From Sequoia sempervirens (lineage: Eukaryota > Streptophyta > Pinopsida > Cupressales > Cupressaceae): a stretch of DNA of 64,000 nt. The notes below the pieces were generated by a model that worked only from the letters and a program-made list of their open reading frames with translations, had not been told where the DNA came from and made no database searches. This document shows positions 11,469 through 23,929 of the stretch, one piece after another. Both the position numbers and the translations under genes were made by a program. Positions within the stretch are counted from its first letter, which is position 1. Every line of letters starts with the position of its first letter. The stretch covers positions 36,623-100,622 of the forward strand of contig VDFB02196116.1 of assembly GCA_007258455.2 (NCBI GenBank). The letters are read 5' to 3'.

Positions 11469-14394
11469 ATGGTTCAAACCAGATCTCAATACAAGAAGAG
11501 CATGGAAGCCAACAAAGAAACACCCACTTCAAGTGATTTAAGTCAAACCACTCCTCAAATGAATGCCATTGGGTCGGGAACTCTCACAGTTAACCTTCCA
11601 ACATCATCACAAAACCAACAAGAGGAAAACCAAGGAGAGGATCTCACCTTTGAGATGTCTCATGACGAAATGAATGAAATGCTTCAAAATCCGGAAAACC
11701 ATAAAATCATCAACATCATGATGAGGCTCAACCCTACATTATACATGCTTGAATTAGTAAAACAAGGAGCCAAGTTACCTTTGGATTTTCACGTAAGTAC
11801 CATAGTGGAGACATCATTTCCTCCAATCTCATCCACCATTCCCATTTCATCCACACCTCCATCCCAAAAAATCATGCAAAACATTCCACAAATCATGACA
11901 TCTTTTGCTCCAACTGAACCCAATGTTAACAAGGGAAATACATTTCTCAATGCTCTTCAAGCACACCCCCTTGTTAATAATCAAAACTTTGATGCAAACA
12001 CCACCATATAAAACATACCCCAAAACTAATTACACAAGAACGTTCCTCTCACTCTACATCATGATCCATCATCAACATTTTTCCATAGAGCACCTCAAAT
12101 CCCCCTCCTCACAAATTCACAAGAGGAGGGAGACATGCTTAGACCAGGGGGCATGTTCGACACCACAACACTTTCTCAAGGATTCACCCCCCTTACATTT
12201 CCACCACTTCCACCATTCCCATTATCATCCACACGACTCCTTGGTTTAGGACTTCCCCCTCTACCAAGTATCGATCAAAACAGCATCCTAACCATTAATC
12301 AAAGCATTATGCCAAATGCTCAAAACTTATTGTTGACATCACAACAACAAACGAAAAACACACAAGAAATTGCAACAACATCAAACACTCCCATAACATC
12401 GCAAAACATGGTCTCCCAAGGGCCAATCACATCAACGGCGCCACTCATCACTCAAACCACCACACCAACAACACCATCCACCAATCCAATAATCAACATG
12501 ACATCACCACTCACCACTACCACAAACGCCATTCTGAATCCACCACCACCCCCACCACCACCAACTTCCACCACATCAAGTTAATACAATGCAGCATTGC
12601 AAGCCACTTTTTAAAGAGGATACCAACAAGTGTAAAAACAAAAAGTTGTGTACCTAATAGCTCAACAAGCCACTCAAGCTGCATAAGCTACCCAAGCAGC
12701 CCAAGCCACACTACAAATGCAACAAACTGCACAAGCCCAAGCTTTATCACAATAACAACAACAAGTCGTTCAAGCATTGCATGCACACAAGACTGCTCAA
12801 GCACAAGCTCTATTGCAACAACAGGTAGCACAAGCACAAGCTCAATATCAGGCACAACAAGCCCAATGTTAAGCACAACTCCTAGCACATAGACAAGTAG
12901 TGCAATTGCAAGCATATCAGCAAGCCCTAAAGCAATATCAAGAGTAGCAAGAAGCAGCAGAATTGGCAGCCCAACAACAAGCATTGTTGGAACAACAACA
13001 ATCACAACAACAAGCATTGTTAGAACAACAACAAGTGCAACAACAAGCACAAATCTTAGCGTAGTAGCAACAAGATCAACAACAGGTGTTATTCATACAA
13101 AAGCAGGTGGAAGCTTACCTAGCTTGGTATAACATACATATACCATTGAATAACACATCAAACAACACACCAATCAATCCACTTGTCCAACCCACGATTG
13201 AAACACCCCAAAACACTTTCATCCCACCCCCTGATCCACAAAATGATGTAATGACACAAATCAGGTTGCTCTCGCAACAAGTCCTCAATCTTCAATTAGG
13301 GCGAACAACCAAAACACCAAGCAACTTGTGTCTGTATCCACTCGATAGGAGCTTAGAGATGAAAACATTCCCTAAGGGATTTGAAATCCCCAAATTTTAC
13401 AAATATCGAGGGATGGGAAACCCTAAAGATCACATCAGGGAATTCAAGGTTCATTGCATGGAAGTTGCATATGATGATACCTATCTGATACAACTATTTC
13501 CTAGAAGCTTGGTAGGCCCCACTATAGAATGGTTCTCTCACTTAGCTTCAAGAATTAGAACATTCCAAGAAATCAGAGATGCATTCATCAAGAACTACAC
13601 ATGCAAAATTGCAATGGATGTTAGTCTCAAACAAATTTTGGCTCTAAAACAAGGAAAGGGTGAATCATTTGACTCATTCCTACAATGATGGCAATCCAAG
13701 GCCAATCGGAGCAAGTGGACCATGCCAAAAGAGCAACAAGTTTTCACCATCATAGCCAACCTTGAAGGCTGCTTGGCATTTCATCTCAAGGTTCAGGACA
13801 TCACCACATATGATCAATTGATCTCCAAGGCACTAAGCATCGAAAGAGCCCTTGTGACAACCCACAGAGTCAACATCATACCACGACCAGCAAAACAGCT
13901 ACCCACCATCCAATTACAATGATAAACCTTGCACATGGGCAAGGAACCAAAATGTTACTAATGATGGTGTCATTGATGCCAAGGTGGTCATTAGTGGTCC
14001 TTGTCAAAACACACCCACACCAAAAATCCAATCACAACACCAAAACGTTCATCACACAACATACCACCCAAACAAAAATCCAACCATCAATAATCTCAAT
14101 GATCAAAGAGGACTACCCCAACACAAAATCTATCACGGACGAAAATACACCACTTTGGGGGAACCACTTGAAGACATAATGAAGAAGTTGATAGATGAAA
14201 AACTCATCCAAGCTCCTACATTCAAAAATTACCAAGAACCAGGTGTCAAACCTCCTTGGTATAATGAGAATCAACTTTGTGAATTTTACAAAATCAAAGG
14301 CCACACCACAAACAGTTGCATGAGATTAAAAAACCTCATTCAAGATCTCATCGATAAACGAATCATCAATGTGGAACAACCTACAGGAAATTAG
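11469..14394 (+). pseudogene. gag: Gypsy-1 gag
   Basis: Starts MVQTRSQYKKSM at 11469, the first ATG of the open stretch. Frame zero can be followed to about 13915 through in-frame stops, then shifts to the frame that runs to 14394. Order: polar N-terminus (11469-12011), Pro/Thr/Ser-rich stretch with a run of eight prolines (12135-12584), Gln/Ala-rich stretch (12585-13100), capsid-like retrotransposon gag domain (about 13340-13690, with IEWFSHL), and a nucleic-acid-binding knuckle CEFYKIKGHTTNSC at about 14278-14320. That C-x-x-Y/H...GH-x4-C knuckle is typical of Tat/Ogre gag. Gag coats the genomic RNA in virus-like particles. The N-terminal extension and the Gln-rich region are unusually large. 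Confidence 0.8.
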
Positions 14395-14409
14395 TATCTT
14401 AAGATATAC

Positions 14410-15836
14410 ATGAATTTGATGCTGAACCATGGAAACAAAGAAAATAAAAATGATAAAGGGAGAGGTAGTGTAAATCATGTGTATGAAACAGTTGTTTCCT
14501 CCTTAAATAAAGACTACATGGTCATCACCATCAAGGGCGCACATGTCGAAGACTGTGGAGTCACCACAAGAGGCGCTAAAGTCACCATTGTAGGATCATC
14601 CCAACCAAATAGAGCCCCTGCATCCAGATCCGTTCCTAATGGATACAATGTCCTAGATCAACTCAAGAGAATGCCAACACAGATCTCCATCATGGAGTTC
14701 CTAAAAATTTCATCTGCCCATAGGAAAATCCTTGAAGAAGCATTGGTTTCATCCACTGTCCCTACAGATCTTGATGCAGAGCAATTCCAAGCTATGGTTA
14801 GAAATATCATAACACCTAATGTCCTTACATTTTCAGACCAAGACTTCCTTGCCCAACCATCTCATAACCGTGCACTTCATCTAGAAGCCATTATAAATAA
14901 GAGAAAAATAAAAAGGGTCTTGGTGGATGGAGGGGCAAGCTTGAACATATGTTCCCTAAGCCTCATCAAGCAGTTGAAACTATCAGAAAATTCCATCGAA
15001 AAGGGAAAGGGAATCACGATAAGAGCATATGATGACCAAGAAAGAGTGTCTCAGGGAACGATTAAAATCCCTATTCAAGTAGGGCTAACTCTCATGCAAA
15101 CCACTTATCAAGTTTTGGATCTTTATTTTCTGTATAATATCCTCCTAGGATACCCATGGATCCATGTGATGAAAGCCATAGTATCAACCTTCCACCAATG
15201 TGTGAAATTTACACATAATGGACAAGAAGTTACCATTCATGGGGATCCTGAACCTTTCTCATATTGAAAAAATATTGAAGAAAAATATTACAAAATCCCC
15301 CAAGTTCCAAAGAATGATGAGGGCCCATCCACACAATACATCAACCCCCCCACTCTTGCATCTACTTTTTTGATAAGAGACACCTGCCACTCCTACCATC
15401 CCCACCATCTCCGATATCAAGCTCATCATCCAGGAGGACAGTTGTGGAAGCTAAAAACTCCCTAACAATGCTTTTGTGATAGGAGAGTTACCACAATCTC
15501 CTTCGATCATGGGGACGTCCACAAGAAAATCAAGCTTCCACATCACAAACCTCTGCTAAATACTGTTTTGAATTCACAAGCTGGGGAGACCTTGGCCAGG
15601 AGCTTATTGAGGAAGATCCATCGCACATGCTATATCAAGATGAAAGATTGATACTTGAATTACCAATGGATGAGACAAGCAAGGGCTTACAAATGATGCT
15701 TGCAATGGGCTACGATAGAAATCAAAGACTGGGACAAAATGAAAATGGGCTCATAATACTTATCATGCCAGAGACACAACCCATAACAAATCTTGGCCTT
15801 GGATGTACCCCTCTAAGAATAACCATACGTGGATGA
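14410..15836 (+). pseudogene. pro: Gypsy-1 protease and G-patch region
   Basis: This is in the same frame as the end of gag, separated by one TAG, so gag and protease were probably one polyprotein. LVDGGASLNI at about 14918-14947 is the retropepsin active site (D-G-A-S variant), and ILLGYPWIH near 15140-15170 is the conserved distal block. After a stop and a frameshift, a G-patch lies at 15681-15752 (MMLAMGYDRNQRLGQNENG). The protease cuts the polyprotein. G-patches bind nucleic acid and follow the protease in some retroelements. The stretch between 15267 and about 15570 is broken. Confidence 0.75.
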
Positions 15837-15851
15837 AGTCCTCCAGTTAGA

Positions 15852-16427
15852 ATGATTAATATTTCTCCTCAGCCCATACTAGCACAAATACACTCACCAA
15901 TATTCATAGGTAGAGACACACATAACTTTATAACTGAGGCCTATGTTAGTAGCGATGATGAAGATACCTTGACCAATCTAGCTAGGTTATTTGAGGATAC
16001 TACCCTCTACATGATTAGCATCGTCTCCTTCGAAACAGACCATCAAAATTATGAGATTCACCTAGTATACCCCCAATTGATCGACTATGACCAATGAGGA
16101 CCACCAATTCTTGATACATTCAAAAATGATGAGGCGCTCTCACAATTCATGGGATTGAGGGATAACATTCTAGATGGAGACCACAAAGTAAGGTTTATAA
16201 TGGAGTTGGACACACATGCCTATTACGGGGAAATGATTGAATCCTTTAGTCGCAAAAGTGAGAAACTAAGAATCATATATAAGTCCTTGAGTGAAAACCA
16301 CACTGTGGCACTCTTTGACCAAAAAGTAGTACAAAGAAAGGACATATCCAACGGTGAAAATCTCTCTGAGGTGTCCGAGGATGAAGGATTCAATCTTCCT
16401 TTAAAAGCTATTATTAGGAAAAGTTAG
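15852..16427 (+). pseudogene. Gypsy-1 linker between protease and RT, unknown domain
   Basis: Two open pieces in the same frame, 15852-16097 and 16149-16427, are separated by a TGA in a DQ*GPP context. They are acidic and include SSDDEDTLTNLARLFED and SEVSEDEGFNL. No known domain was recognised. Such linkers before RT are common in long Tat polyproteins. Confidence 0.55.
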
Positions 16428-16432
16428 CAGTC

Positions 16433-17160
16433 TTGGCCAAAAAATGCAATCCTGTCAACTTAGGAATAGAGGAGACCCCATATATCACATTCTATGTAGA
16501 ATCACTATTATTAGAAGAGCAAGAACTCCTAGCAACATTCCTAAAGGATAGAAAAATAAACTTCACATGGAGTTATGCTGACATGATAGGGCTTGATCCA
16601 AAGACTGTGGTTCATCACTTAGCAAGGTATCTAGATGCAAGACCTGTCAGACAAAAGCTTCAAAAAATGCATCTTCAAATTGTCTTATTGGTCAAAATGG
16701 AGCTCAAAAAGTTGTTAGACGTAGGATTCATATGACCAATAGACTATCCAGAATGGGTATCAAACTTGGTACCTATTTCAAAGCCTGATGGAGCCACTAG
16801 AATCTGTACAAACTTTAGAGATTTGAACAAGGCATGTCCAAAGGATGATTTCCCACTTCCTAACATCGACATGATAGTAGACATGATAGCAGGACATGAG
16901 ATGCTATCACTAATGGACAGATTTTCAGGATACAACAAGATCATGATAGAAAAAGAGGATCAACACAAGACAACTTTCACTTGCCCATGGGGGACCTACT
17001 ACTGGAACATGATACCATTCGACCTAAAGAATGTAGGAGCAACATATCAAGGGGCCATGACATTGATCTTCCATGACATGATTCACAAAATAGTCAAAGA
17101 CTATGTTGAGGGGTATCGAGGTGGATCCTACAAAAGTATAAGCAATCATTGAGATGGAAG
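16433..17160 (+). pseudogene. Gypsy-1 reverse transcriptase, active site deleted
   Basis: Clear RT blocks: LVPISKPDGATRICTNFRDL (16766 on), KDDFPLPNID, LSLMDRFSGYNKI with the first catalytic Asp, and KNVGATYQGAM. The frame then reads KDYV at 17098-17109, where the YxDD box begins, and jumps directly to a tail (RGIEVDPTKV) that normally follows some 50-60 residues later. The second pair of catalytic aspartates and the thumb start are therefore missing, so the enzyme cannot work. It enters by a frameshift near 16430. Confidence 0.85.
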
Positions 17161-17790
17161 CACCAAAGACATTGAAATAACTAAGAGGTCTCCAAGGAAG
17201 GCTTCAATCCATTAGAAGGTTCACAGTACAACTAGAAGATAAGCAGAATCCATATTCTAACCTACTCCACAAGGGGGTAGCATACAAATGAGATAAAAAA
17301 TGCGAAGAAGCATTCAAAAAAATCAAGGAATATCTACTGACACTGCCAGTCTTAATGCCACCTGTCCCAAAGAAGACATTAATCTTATATGTGTCAACAA
17401 CAACAACAGCCCTTGGAGCTCTTCTAGCTCAGCATGATGAAAATGGAACTGAGAGGGCTATCTACTATATCAGCAAAAAAATGGTCGATCATGAGCTAAA
17501 CTACTCATTCATTGAGAAAGCATGCCTCGCAGTAGTGTTTGCATCCCAAAAATTTAGACATTACATGTTGGCACACAAGATAAAGCTCATCACAAAAAAT
17601 TGATCCCCTCAAGTATCTACTATCAAAGGCAATGCTTACAGGTAGAATGGAAAAATGGGTAATGATACTATCAGAGTATGACATCAAGTATGTAGAACAA
17701 AAAGCTATTAAGGGTCAAGTTAATGCAGATCAACTGACACAGGCACCAATCTATTTAGAGAACCCTCTTGTCTAAGAGTTTCCAGATGAA
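17161..17790 (+). pseudogene. Gypsy-1 RNase H (first, gypsy-type)
   Basis: LILYVSTTTTALGALLAQ (17380-17433) and RAIYYISKKMVDHELNYSFI (17455-17515) are the conserved gypsy RNase H blocks. A frameshift near 17600 leads into DPLKYLLSKAMLTGRMEKW. The expected Asp of the first block is replaced in this copy (YVSTTTT). The enzyme degrades RNA in the RNA-DNA hybrid during reverse transcription. Confidence 0.75.
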
Positions 17791-18330
17791 TCTATTTTCA
17801 ACATCAACGTAGCTGACCACTGGAAACTATACTTATATGGTTCATACACACAACATGGATCAGGAGTTGGTTTCTTCTTCATAACCCCACAAAGGGATTG
17901 CATACCAAGATCATACAAACTAGCATTCCCTTGCACCAACAACATTGCGGAATACGAGGCTTTGACTATAGGTCTCAGAATAGTAGTGCAATGGAACATC
18001 ATGGTTCTTAAAGTGTACGGAGACTCTAACTTGATCATATATCAAGTCAATAATGAATATCAAACCAAGGATGATAAGCTTACTCATACAAGAAATTGGT
18101 AGAGACTCTTAAGAAATCTTTTATAGAAATAACATTTGAGCAAATTCTTAGAGCCAACAACAAAGCAGCAGACACCATGGCAACAATTGGGTCCCTACTA
18201 GATATCCCCAACAATGTTCAAAAATATGAATTCTTTATTGTTGGTCCTAATGATCCTTGGTACCATGACATTTACATGTATCTTTGTATAGGAGTCATAC
18301 CCGCTGACCTACCTTCAAACCTAAAATGAA
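17791..18330 (+). pseudogene. Gypsy-1 second RNase H (archaeal type, aRNH)
   Basis: WKLYLYGSYTQHGSGVGFFF (17821-17880), NNIAEYEALTIGL (17941-17980), KVYGDSNLIIYQV (about 18010-18050) and, after a frameshift near 18100, NKAADTMATIGSLL (about 18160-18200) match the archaeal-like RNase H domain of plant Tat elements. The middle Glu and Asp and the last Asp are present. The first catalytic Asp is Tyr (LYG instead of FDG). It lies between the first RNase H and integrase, the usual Tat position. Confidence 0.75.
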
Positions 18331-18339
18331 CCTTTGTCA

Positions 18340-19515
18340 AAAATGCATCTAGATTTGTCATCCTAAGAGATACCTTGTACCATAAAAGCATAGAAGGTAC
18401 CTTGTTACGCACCTTAAATGCTGAGGAGGCATTAACCACTCTAACCAAAGTTCATAACAGTATCTGTGGCTCACACTCGAGTGGAATGACCATTGCCAAG
18501 AAACTAATGAGGATGGGGTATTATTGGCCCATAATGGAGAGAGAAGCACATGATCATGCTAAAAGGTGTTTACAATGTCAGCAGCATGGGGACCTCATCC
18601 ATGCTCTAGCTCAAGAGCTTCATCCTATTATCACACCATGGCCCTTTTCACAGTGGGGACTCAATCTCATTGGGAAAATCACACCCACCTCATCCAATGG
18701 CCATAAATTCATCATAACTCCAATTGAGTACTTCACAAAGTGGGTGGAAGCCATACCCATGACGTATATCACTGGGAAGTAGATTTGAAAGTTCATCCTC
18801 AACTATCTCACCTGTCATTACGATGTCCCACAAGCCATGATCTTAGATAATGGGACACCATTCAATAATCAGGATGTCCATGACTTGTGCAATAAATTCA
18901 AAATCTTGCATCGCTTCTCCACCCCATATTATCCCCAAGGAAATGGCCAAGCAGAAGCCACGAACAAACCCATCCACAAAATCCTCAAGAAAACAGTCAA
19001 TGACGCAGGTCGTGACTGGCACTTGTAGCTTAATCCTACCCTCTGGGCTTATCGAACTAGCATCTGCACACCCACCGACACCACCCCCTTCTCCTTGGTC
19101 TATGAATCAGAAGTCGTACTTCCCATTGAGATTGAGCTCCCATCTCTTAGGATATCACTAAAAAACCTCATCTGGATGAAGAATATAGGGTATCAAGACT
19201 AAGCGAGCTAGAGTTACTGGATGAGAGATGCATAGATGCTTTAAATCATTTGCAAGTCTATCAAAATCGACTCAAATAGAGCTACAACAATAAAATTAGA
19301 AGCAGGACTTTCCAAGTCGGAGAACTGGTCTTAAAAGAAAATTAGAAGAATGTCCCAAACCCAAGCAGCAAAGGAAAGTTCAAACCTAATTGGTTAGGGG
19401 CTTTCTTCATCACAGCAAGTTACAAATCAGGGGCATATCAGTTATCAACATCTGAAAGGGAACCTCTGCAAGAGCCAATGAATACCTCCCATCTCAAAAA
19501 GTTTTATGCCTAATT
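18340..19515 (+). pseudogene. Gypsy-1 integrase
   Basis: Zinc-binding HHCC region with CxxC in KRCLQCQQHG (18561-18590). Catalytic core: WGLNLIG (about 18655-18675), ILDNGTPFNN (18838-18867) and QGNGQAEATNK (about 18940-18970). The first catalytic Asp is Asn (GLNLIG), while the second Asp and the Glu remain. The C-terminal part (19030-19512) is broken by TAG stops and frameshifts but ends in a recognisable MNTSHLKKFYA tail. Integrase inserts the cDNA into the host genome; this copy is dead. Confidence 0.8.
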
Positions 19516-21997
19516 ATTTTAGGGTATAGAACCAATAAATCCAAAAAAATCAGAAAAAGTCCTAAAAAATGGTTACTTCAGCGAAAACCTAGCAAACAGG
19601 CATCTTGGTAACAACAAAAAAAAACAAAAAAGAAAAAAATCCAAAAAAATTAGAAAAAGGATCAAAAATAGTAAAGAGAAAATCATCCTCTACTGAAAAC
19701 CACTTTGGTGGCACTTTGGATAGGTACCTTGGTGAAAACCTGGCAAACAGGTGCCTTGTGTAAATAAGCACCTTCCATCCACCAGGATCTTCATGGCTTG
19801 ATCTACATTATCCATCCATTTCGCTTCCATCATCCATCGCATCCAGATCTCCATCCATCACACATCCACTCGCATCCACACCATAGCTTTGTCCTGTGTT
19901 CGTATCATGATCCCTCTTAGTACTACTCGGCCCATCCTCAAGGTCAGTTTGTCCTACCTTTATCGGAGTAGTCTATTGCATCACACTGGGGGCATGTTCT
20001 TATCAAAACAGATTCGTGTATATTCTTAAAGTCCTCAAATCAGAAAATCCAAAAACATCAGAAAATTAGAAAATCCAAAAACATTCAAAACATCAAAATC
20101 CAAAAACAAGTTAAAAAGTCTGTCGAAAAATCAAAAACAAGGCCATCTTGTCGAACTAAGTCATCTCTGAGCTTGAACGTAGGAAAGGTTGATCTTTGAT
20201 CATCCCTCGAGACATTTAGGTTAGTCCTATAGGATTTCGTCATAATAAACTGACATTTCATCATGTATATCTTCATTTGTAAATCGGTCGAGTCGTCAGT
20301 TGAACTACGTGGTCTCTGCTTGTATAATGTAGGCAAGCCTAATCTGTCGATTAGCCCCCGAGGCCACTAGGATAGGTCTTTAGGTTAGTCTCTTGGTCAA
20401 AAACTCAAAAAATTCCAAAAACATTCGAAAATCAAAACATTTTTAAAACCTTGAAAAATACCAAAAATAGCCTCAAAACATTTCAAAACATCAAAAACAT
20501 CCAAATATTTGAAAAAATCCATCCACCTCATCTCACTTGCACTTGCAATAAGCACCACTCATAATAAACTAATCGTCATCATCAACCTTTGGTGAAACAG
20601 TTAGAAACAAGTCTAGCAAGTTAAAAGTAAAAACTCCAAACGTCAAGCCTCAAGTCTAAGTCGGCACATAAAAAATTTGGTTAATCCTTTGTGTCAATAG
20701 TCCATCATCTAAAATAGTCCCATATTAATCATCTGATAACATCATGTCCTAGGATGAATCCTTCCTATAAGTGGCATTATTTATCAGAAAGACTACCTTG
20801 GATAAACGAAATGACATGCCACCATCGACTAACATGTCCTAGGATGTATCCTTCCTACAATGGGCATTATCTTTTGGCAATAGTTTCGGTCCTTATCCTT
20901 AAAAGAAAATTCCCTTATGGTTAGCGGTATTGAAGAACATCAAATTGTTTGTGTGCTTTATCTTTTTCTTTTGACTTATCTCATTCCGCTCACTCCAAGG
21001 ACCGCTCGATGATATCCGAATGAAGGATTTAGAGAGATAGGAAAGGGGAAAAAATCATTATCCTTTTGTCTGTTGTGCTTGTTGGACGTTCTTGTAAAAT
21101 AACTTGCCGAATAATTTCTTTGTTAGACATGTATAGAGGATGTTTTGGACAGCTTGTTGACTATTGCATTGATTGGTTATACTGTTCCATGTTTTGGTCT
21201 GAGGTGTTTAAAACTTCTAAAGTGCATCCTAGCAAGGTTTTTGTATGTCATGTGTGAACAATAATACTCCTATATATTTGTTAATTCAAATTCCATCACA
21301 CTAAGTACAATGCCATCCTGGTCCTTTATACCTTGATGCATCGTGCTTAGGCATGTTATCAAACATAAAGTAAGTGACCCTTATAAAATCCCAATCCTTG
21401 ATAAGCAAATCATCCATTTCTCATTGCCATGTCTCATCATCATTTCTCATCATCATCTCTCATAATGTTGGCTTGTTGGACCCTCTTATCATCATCTAAT
21501 GTCTTCTGCACTAACATCACAACATAAATAGCTAATCATCATCACCAATACATCCATCATGCCTCCATTATGCATTCATCTTACATCCATAAATCATCAG
21601 TATTCTGCATATCATCTCACATGCATAATCATCATCATAATATAGATCTATTAGTCTAAGCATCTCATAAATCATCCATTGCATAATCGCAACACATCAC
21701 ATCATCAATCTCATCCATCTCGCATCATATAATCATTTAAGTTGTTTAGGATAATATAGATTTGTTATTCTAAGCATCTTAAAATCATCTCATTTGCATC
21801 ATCGTCCATAACCACCCATTTTGAACCTCTTTATCGTGAGGTCGACCCTCAAATTGAATCTTTTCACTTGATCTCTCGAGGGGGAAATGTACCAGTGTAC
21901 TTCTTTTCACTGGCACATCCAGAAAATCAAAGAATTTTTGAACTTTGACCTCAGCAAAATTATTCTTTGAACCAACGCAACAAGTACATTGCTTCAA
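19516..21997. other. Gypsy-1 3' non-coding region
   Basis: No protein motif was seen. It contains a stretch rich in CCAAAAACAT/TCAAAA (about 20030-20520), a 40-base near-duplication around CATGTCCTAGGATG (about 20743 and 20828), and a CATCAT-rich stretch (21400-21760) holding segments also found at 3530-4160. Length and position fit the long 3' regions of Tat elements. A sense accessory ORF such as the one near Gypsy-2 is not visible. Confidence 0.55.
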
Positions 21998-22009
21998 AGA
22001 GGGGAAAAA
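21998..22009 (+). promoter_or_regulatory. Gypsy-1 polypurine tract
   Basis: AGAGGGGAAAAA lies directly before TGTAGACATG. Purine-only tracts just before the TG of an LTR prime plus-strand DNA synthesis. Confidence 0.65.
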
Positions 22010-22612
22010 TGTAGACATGAAAAATTAACATTATGCATTCGATCAGATTCAGTCATCAAGTAAACTAGGTTTCCCATTAGGTCCATTCACCAATTAATCA
22101 GGTTCACCTTCATCCATTCATTAGGTAATATCATCTCCTAAGGTCATTCATTCAAAATTAAATGAACATTATCATAAACCTTATAATAAAATAAATCAAA
22201 CATCCATTTAATTAAATCATAATACATACTCCATCCCTTTTTGAATTAAATAAATCAAATATTTAAGTCCCAAAAGTCAAAGTCATCCTAATCATCATTA
22301 AGCTAACCTAATCCTAATTAGCCTAACCTAACTCACCACTTGCATCCTCTAGATATCTCCACTTGCACAAATAAATCAATCTATCGATTTATTAAAACCC
22401 TCATTTTCACTCAACATGGCATTTATGGGAAATATTCCCTCAAGTTTGAAAAACATGACAAGTTGATTTGTCCCTCCAACATTGCATTTATTGCTCATTT
22501 TCTTGTCCCCCTCTCAAAATTTATTGCCCAAATTCAAATTTGAAATTCCCTCTCATGGGCACACTTCCCACATCTTGCACATCCATTGGCCTATCACCAC
22601 TTGACAAGTGGC
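22010..22612 (+). repeat. Gypsy-1 3' LTR, truncated
   Basis: Starts with TG after the polypurine tract. Its distal part (CATCTTGCACATCC ... ACTTGACAAGTGGC) matches, on the opposite strand, the LTR at 26922-28307. The TATA box and right half are missing: the sequence changes to copia coding sequence at about 22612. Confidence 0.7.
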
Positions 22613-23929
22613 CTCAAGTTGAAGGCATAGACTTTGAAGAAATATTTTCCCCTATGGCTACAATGGAAGCTATTAGAATGTTCTTGGCATTTTCTTCCCA
22701 CAAGGATTTCAAATTATATCAAATGGATGTCAAGTCAGCATTTCTGAATGGTGAATTGGAGGAAGAAGTATAAATGGCACAACCTAAAGGATTTCAGTTG
22801 TCCTTGGACAAACCAGATATGGTTTGTAAGTTGAAAAAGGCATTGTATGGACTGAAGCAAGCTCCCAAGACTTGGTATGCAAGATTGGATAGATACTTGA
22901 CAAAGCAAGAATTCAACAAAGGCTCTCCTGACAACAATCTCTACTTCAAAGTGCAAGGTAACAAAATGTTGATAGTAGTTGTATATGTTGATGATATCAT
23001 ATTTGGTGGAAAAGAAGGAATGTGTAAGAGATTTGCAGAAGAAATGCAAAAATAATTTGAAATGTCCATGATTGGTGATTTGAATTTCTTTCTTGTTCTT
23101 CAAGTAAATCAAACTGATAAAAGGATATTCATTTCACAATCAAAGTATGTGAAAGAGTTATTGAAAAAGTTTGGAATGGATGACTCCAAATTGGTTAGTA
23201 CTTCTATGGTAATTGGATGTAAGTAGAGTAAAGATGATGAATCTACTAAAATTGATCAAAGAAAATACAGATCTATGATTGGTGGACTAATGTATCATAT
23301 TGCTACTAGAATGGATATCAAGTATGTAGTATGTCTAGTTGCCATATTTCAAGTAGATCCTAAAGAGTCACATCCTATAGCTATAAAGAGGATATTTAGA
23401 TATCTTAAAGGTACACCAGATTATGGCTTATGGTATCCTAAGGGTATTGATTTCACCTTGAGTGCTTATACCGATTCAGATTGTGTTGGTTGTGTGGATG
23501 TTTGGAAGAGTACCAGTGGAGGTGCTTTCTTTCTTGGCAGTAGATTGGTTCCTTAGTTGAGTAAGAAACGATACTCAATTTATTTATCTGCTGTAGAGGA
23601 AAAATATATTGTTGCAACATCTTGCTACATAGGTTTTATGAATGAAGCAAACTCTAAAAGAAATTGGAGTAATATGTGATGAGCATATTCCTATTTTATG
23701 TGACAACACAAGTGCTATAAAAATTTCAAATAATGTGGTTATGCATTCAATGAAAAAACACATATCTATCAAATATAATTTCTTGAGAGAAAAGGTGTTG
23801 GAGAATGAAATCAGATTGGAGTATGTGACAACAAAGGAACAAATTAAAGATATATTTACTAAGGCTCTTTGGAAGGATACTTTTGATCATCTTAGGGAGA
23901 GGTTGGGGGTCATTGGCCCTCCGAACTAG
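22613..23929 (+). pseudogene. copia reverse transcriptase - RNase H
   Basis: [20 protein letters not shown] (22618-22677) opens the copia [15 protein letters not shown] (22723-22760) holds the first catalytic Asp. YGLKQAPKTWYARL and VVYVDDIIFGG (about 22980-23015) follow, the latter the intact YVDD box. RNase H blocks include SAYTDSDCVG (23461-23490), STSGGAFFLG and LCDNTSAI (23697-23720), with DIFTKAL near the end. Stops occur at about 22771, 23053, 23224 and 23554, and a frameshift at about 23635. The order and the YVDD and TKAL signatures are standard Ty1/copia. Confidence 0.9.

Larger units (their letters stand above)
11469..22612 (+). mobile_element. Gypsy-1: Ty3/gypsy retrotransposon, Tat-like, 5' LTR not found
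   Basis: The + strand order is gag, protease, G-patch, reverse transcriptase, RNase H, second RNase H, integrase, about 2.5 kb of non-coding DNA, polypurine tract and the first 603 bases of a 3' LTR. RT before integrase defines Ty3/gypsy. A second, archaeal-type RNase H before integrase is the known hallmark of the plant Tat lineage. Frameshifts, many stops and a deletion through the RT active site show it is dead. A copia fragment follows at 22613. Confidence 0.85.

Noticed and set aside
12688..13050. Minus-strand Val/Leu-rich frame resembling a membrane protein
   Set aside because: It is the antisense of the CAA/GCA-rich part of Gypsy-1 gag.
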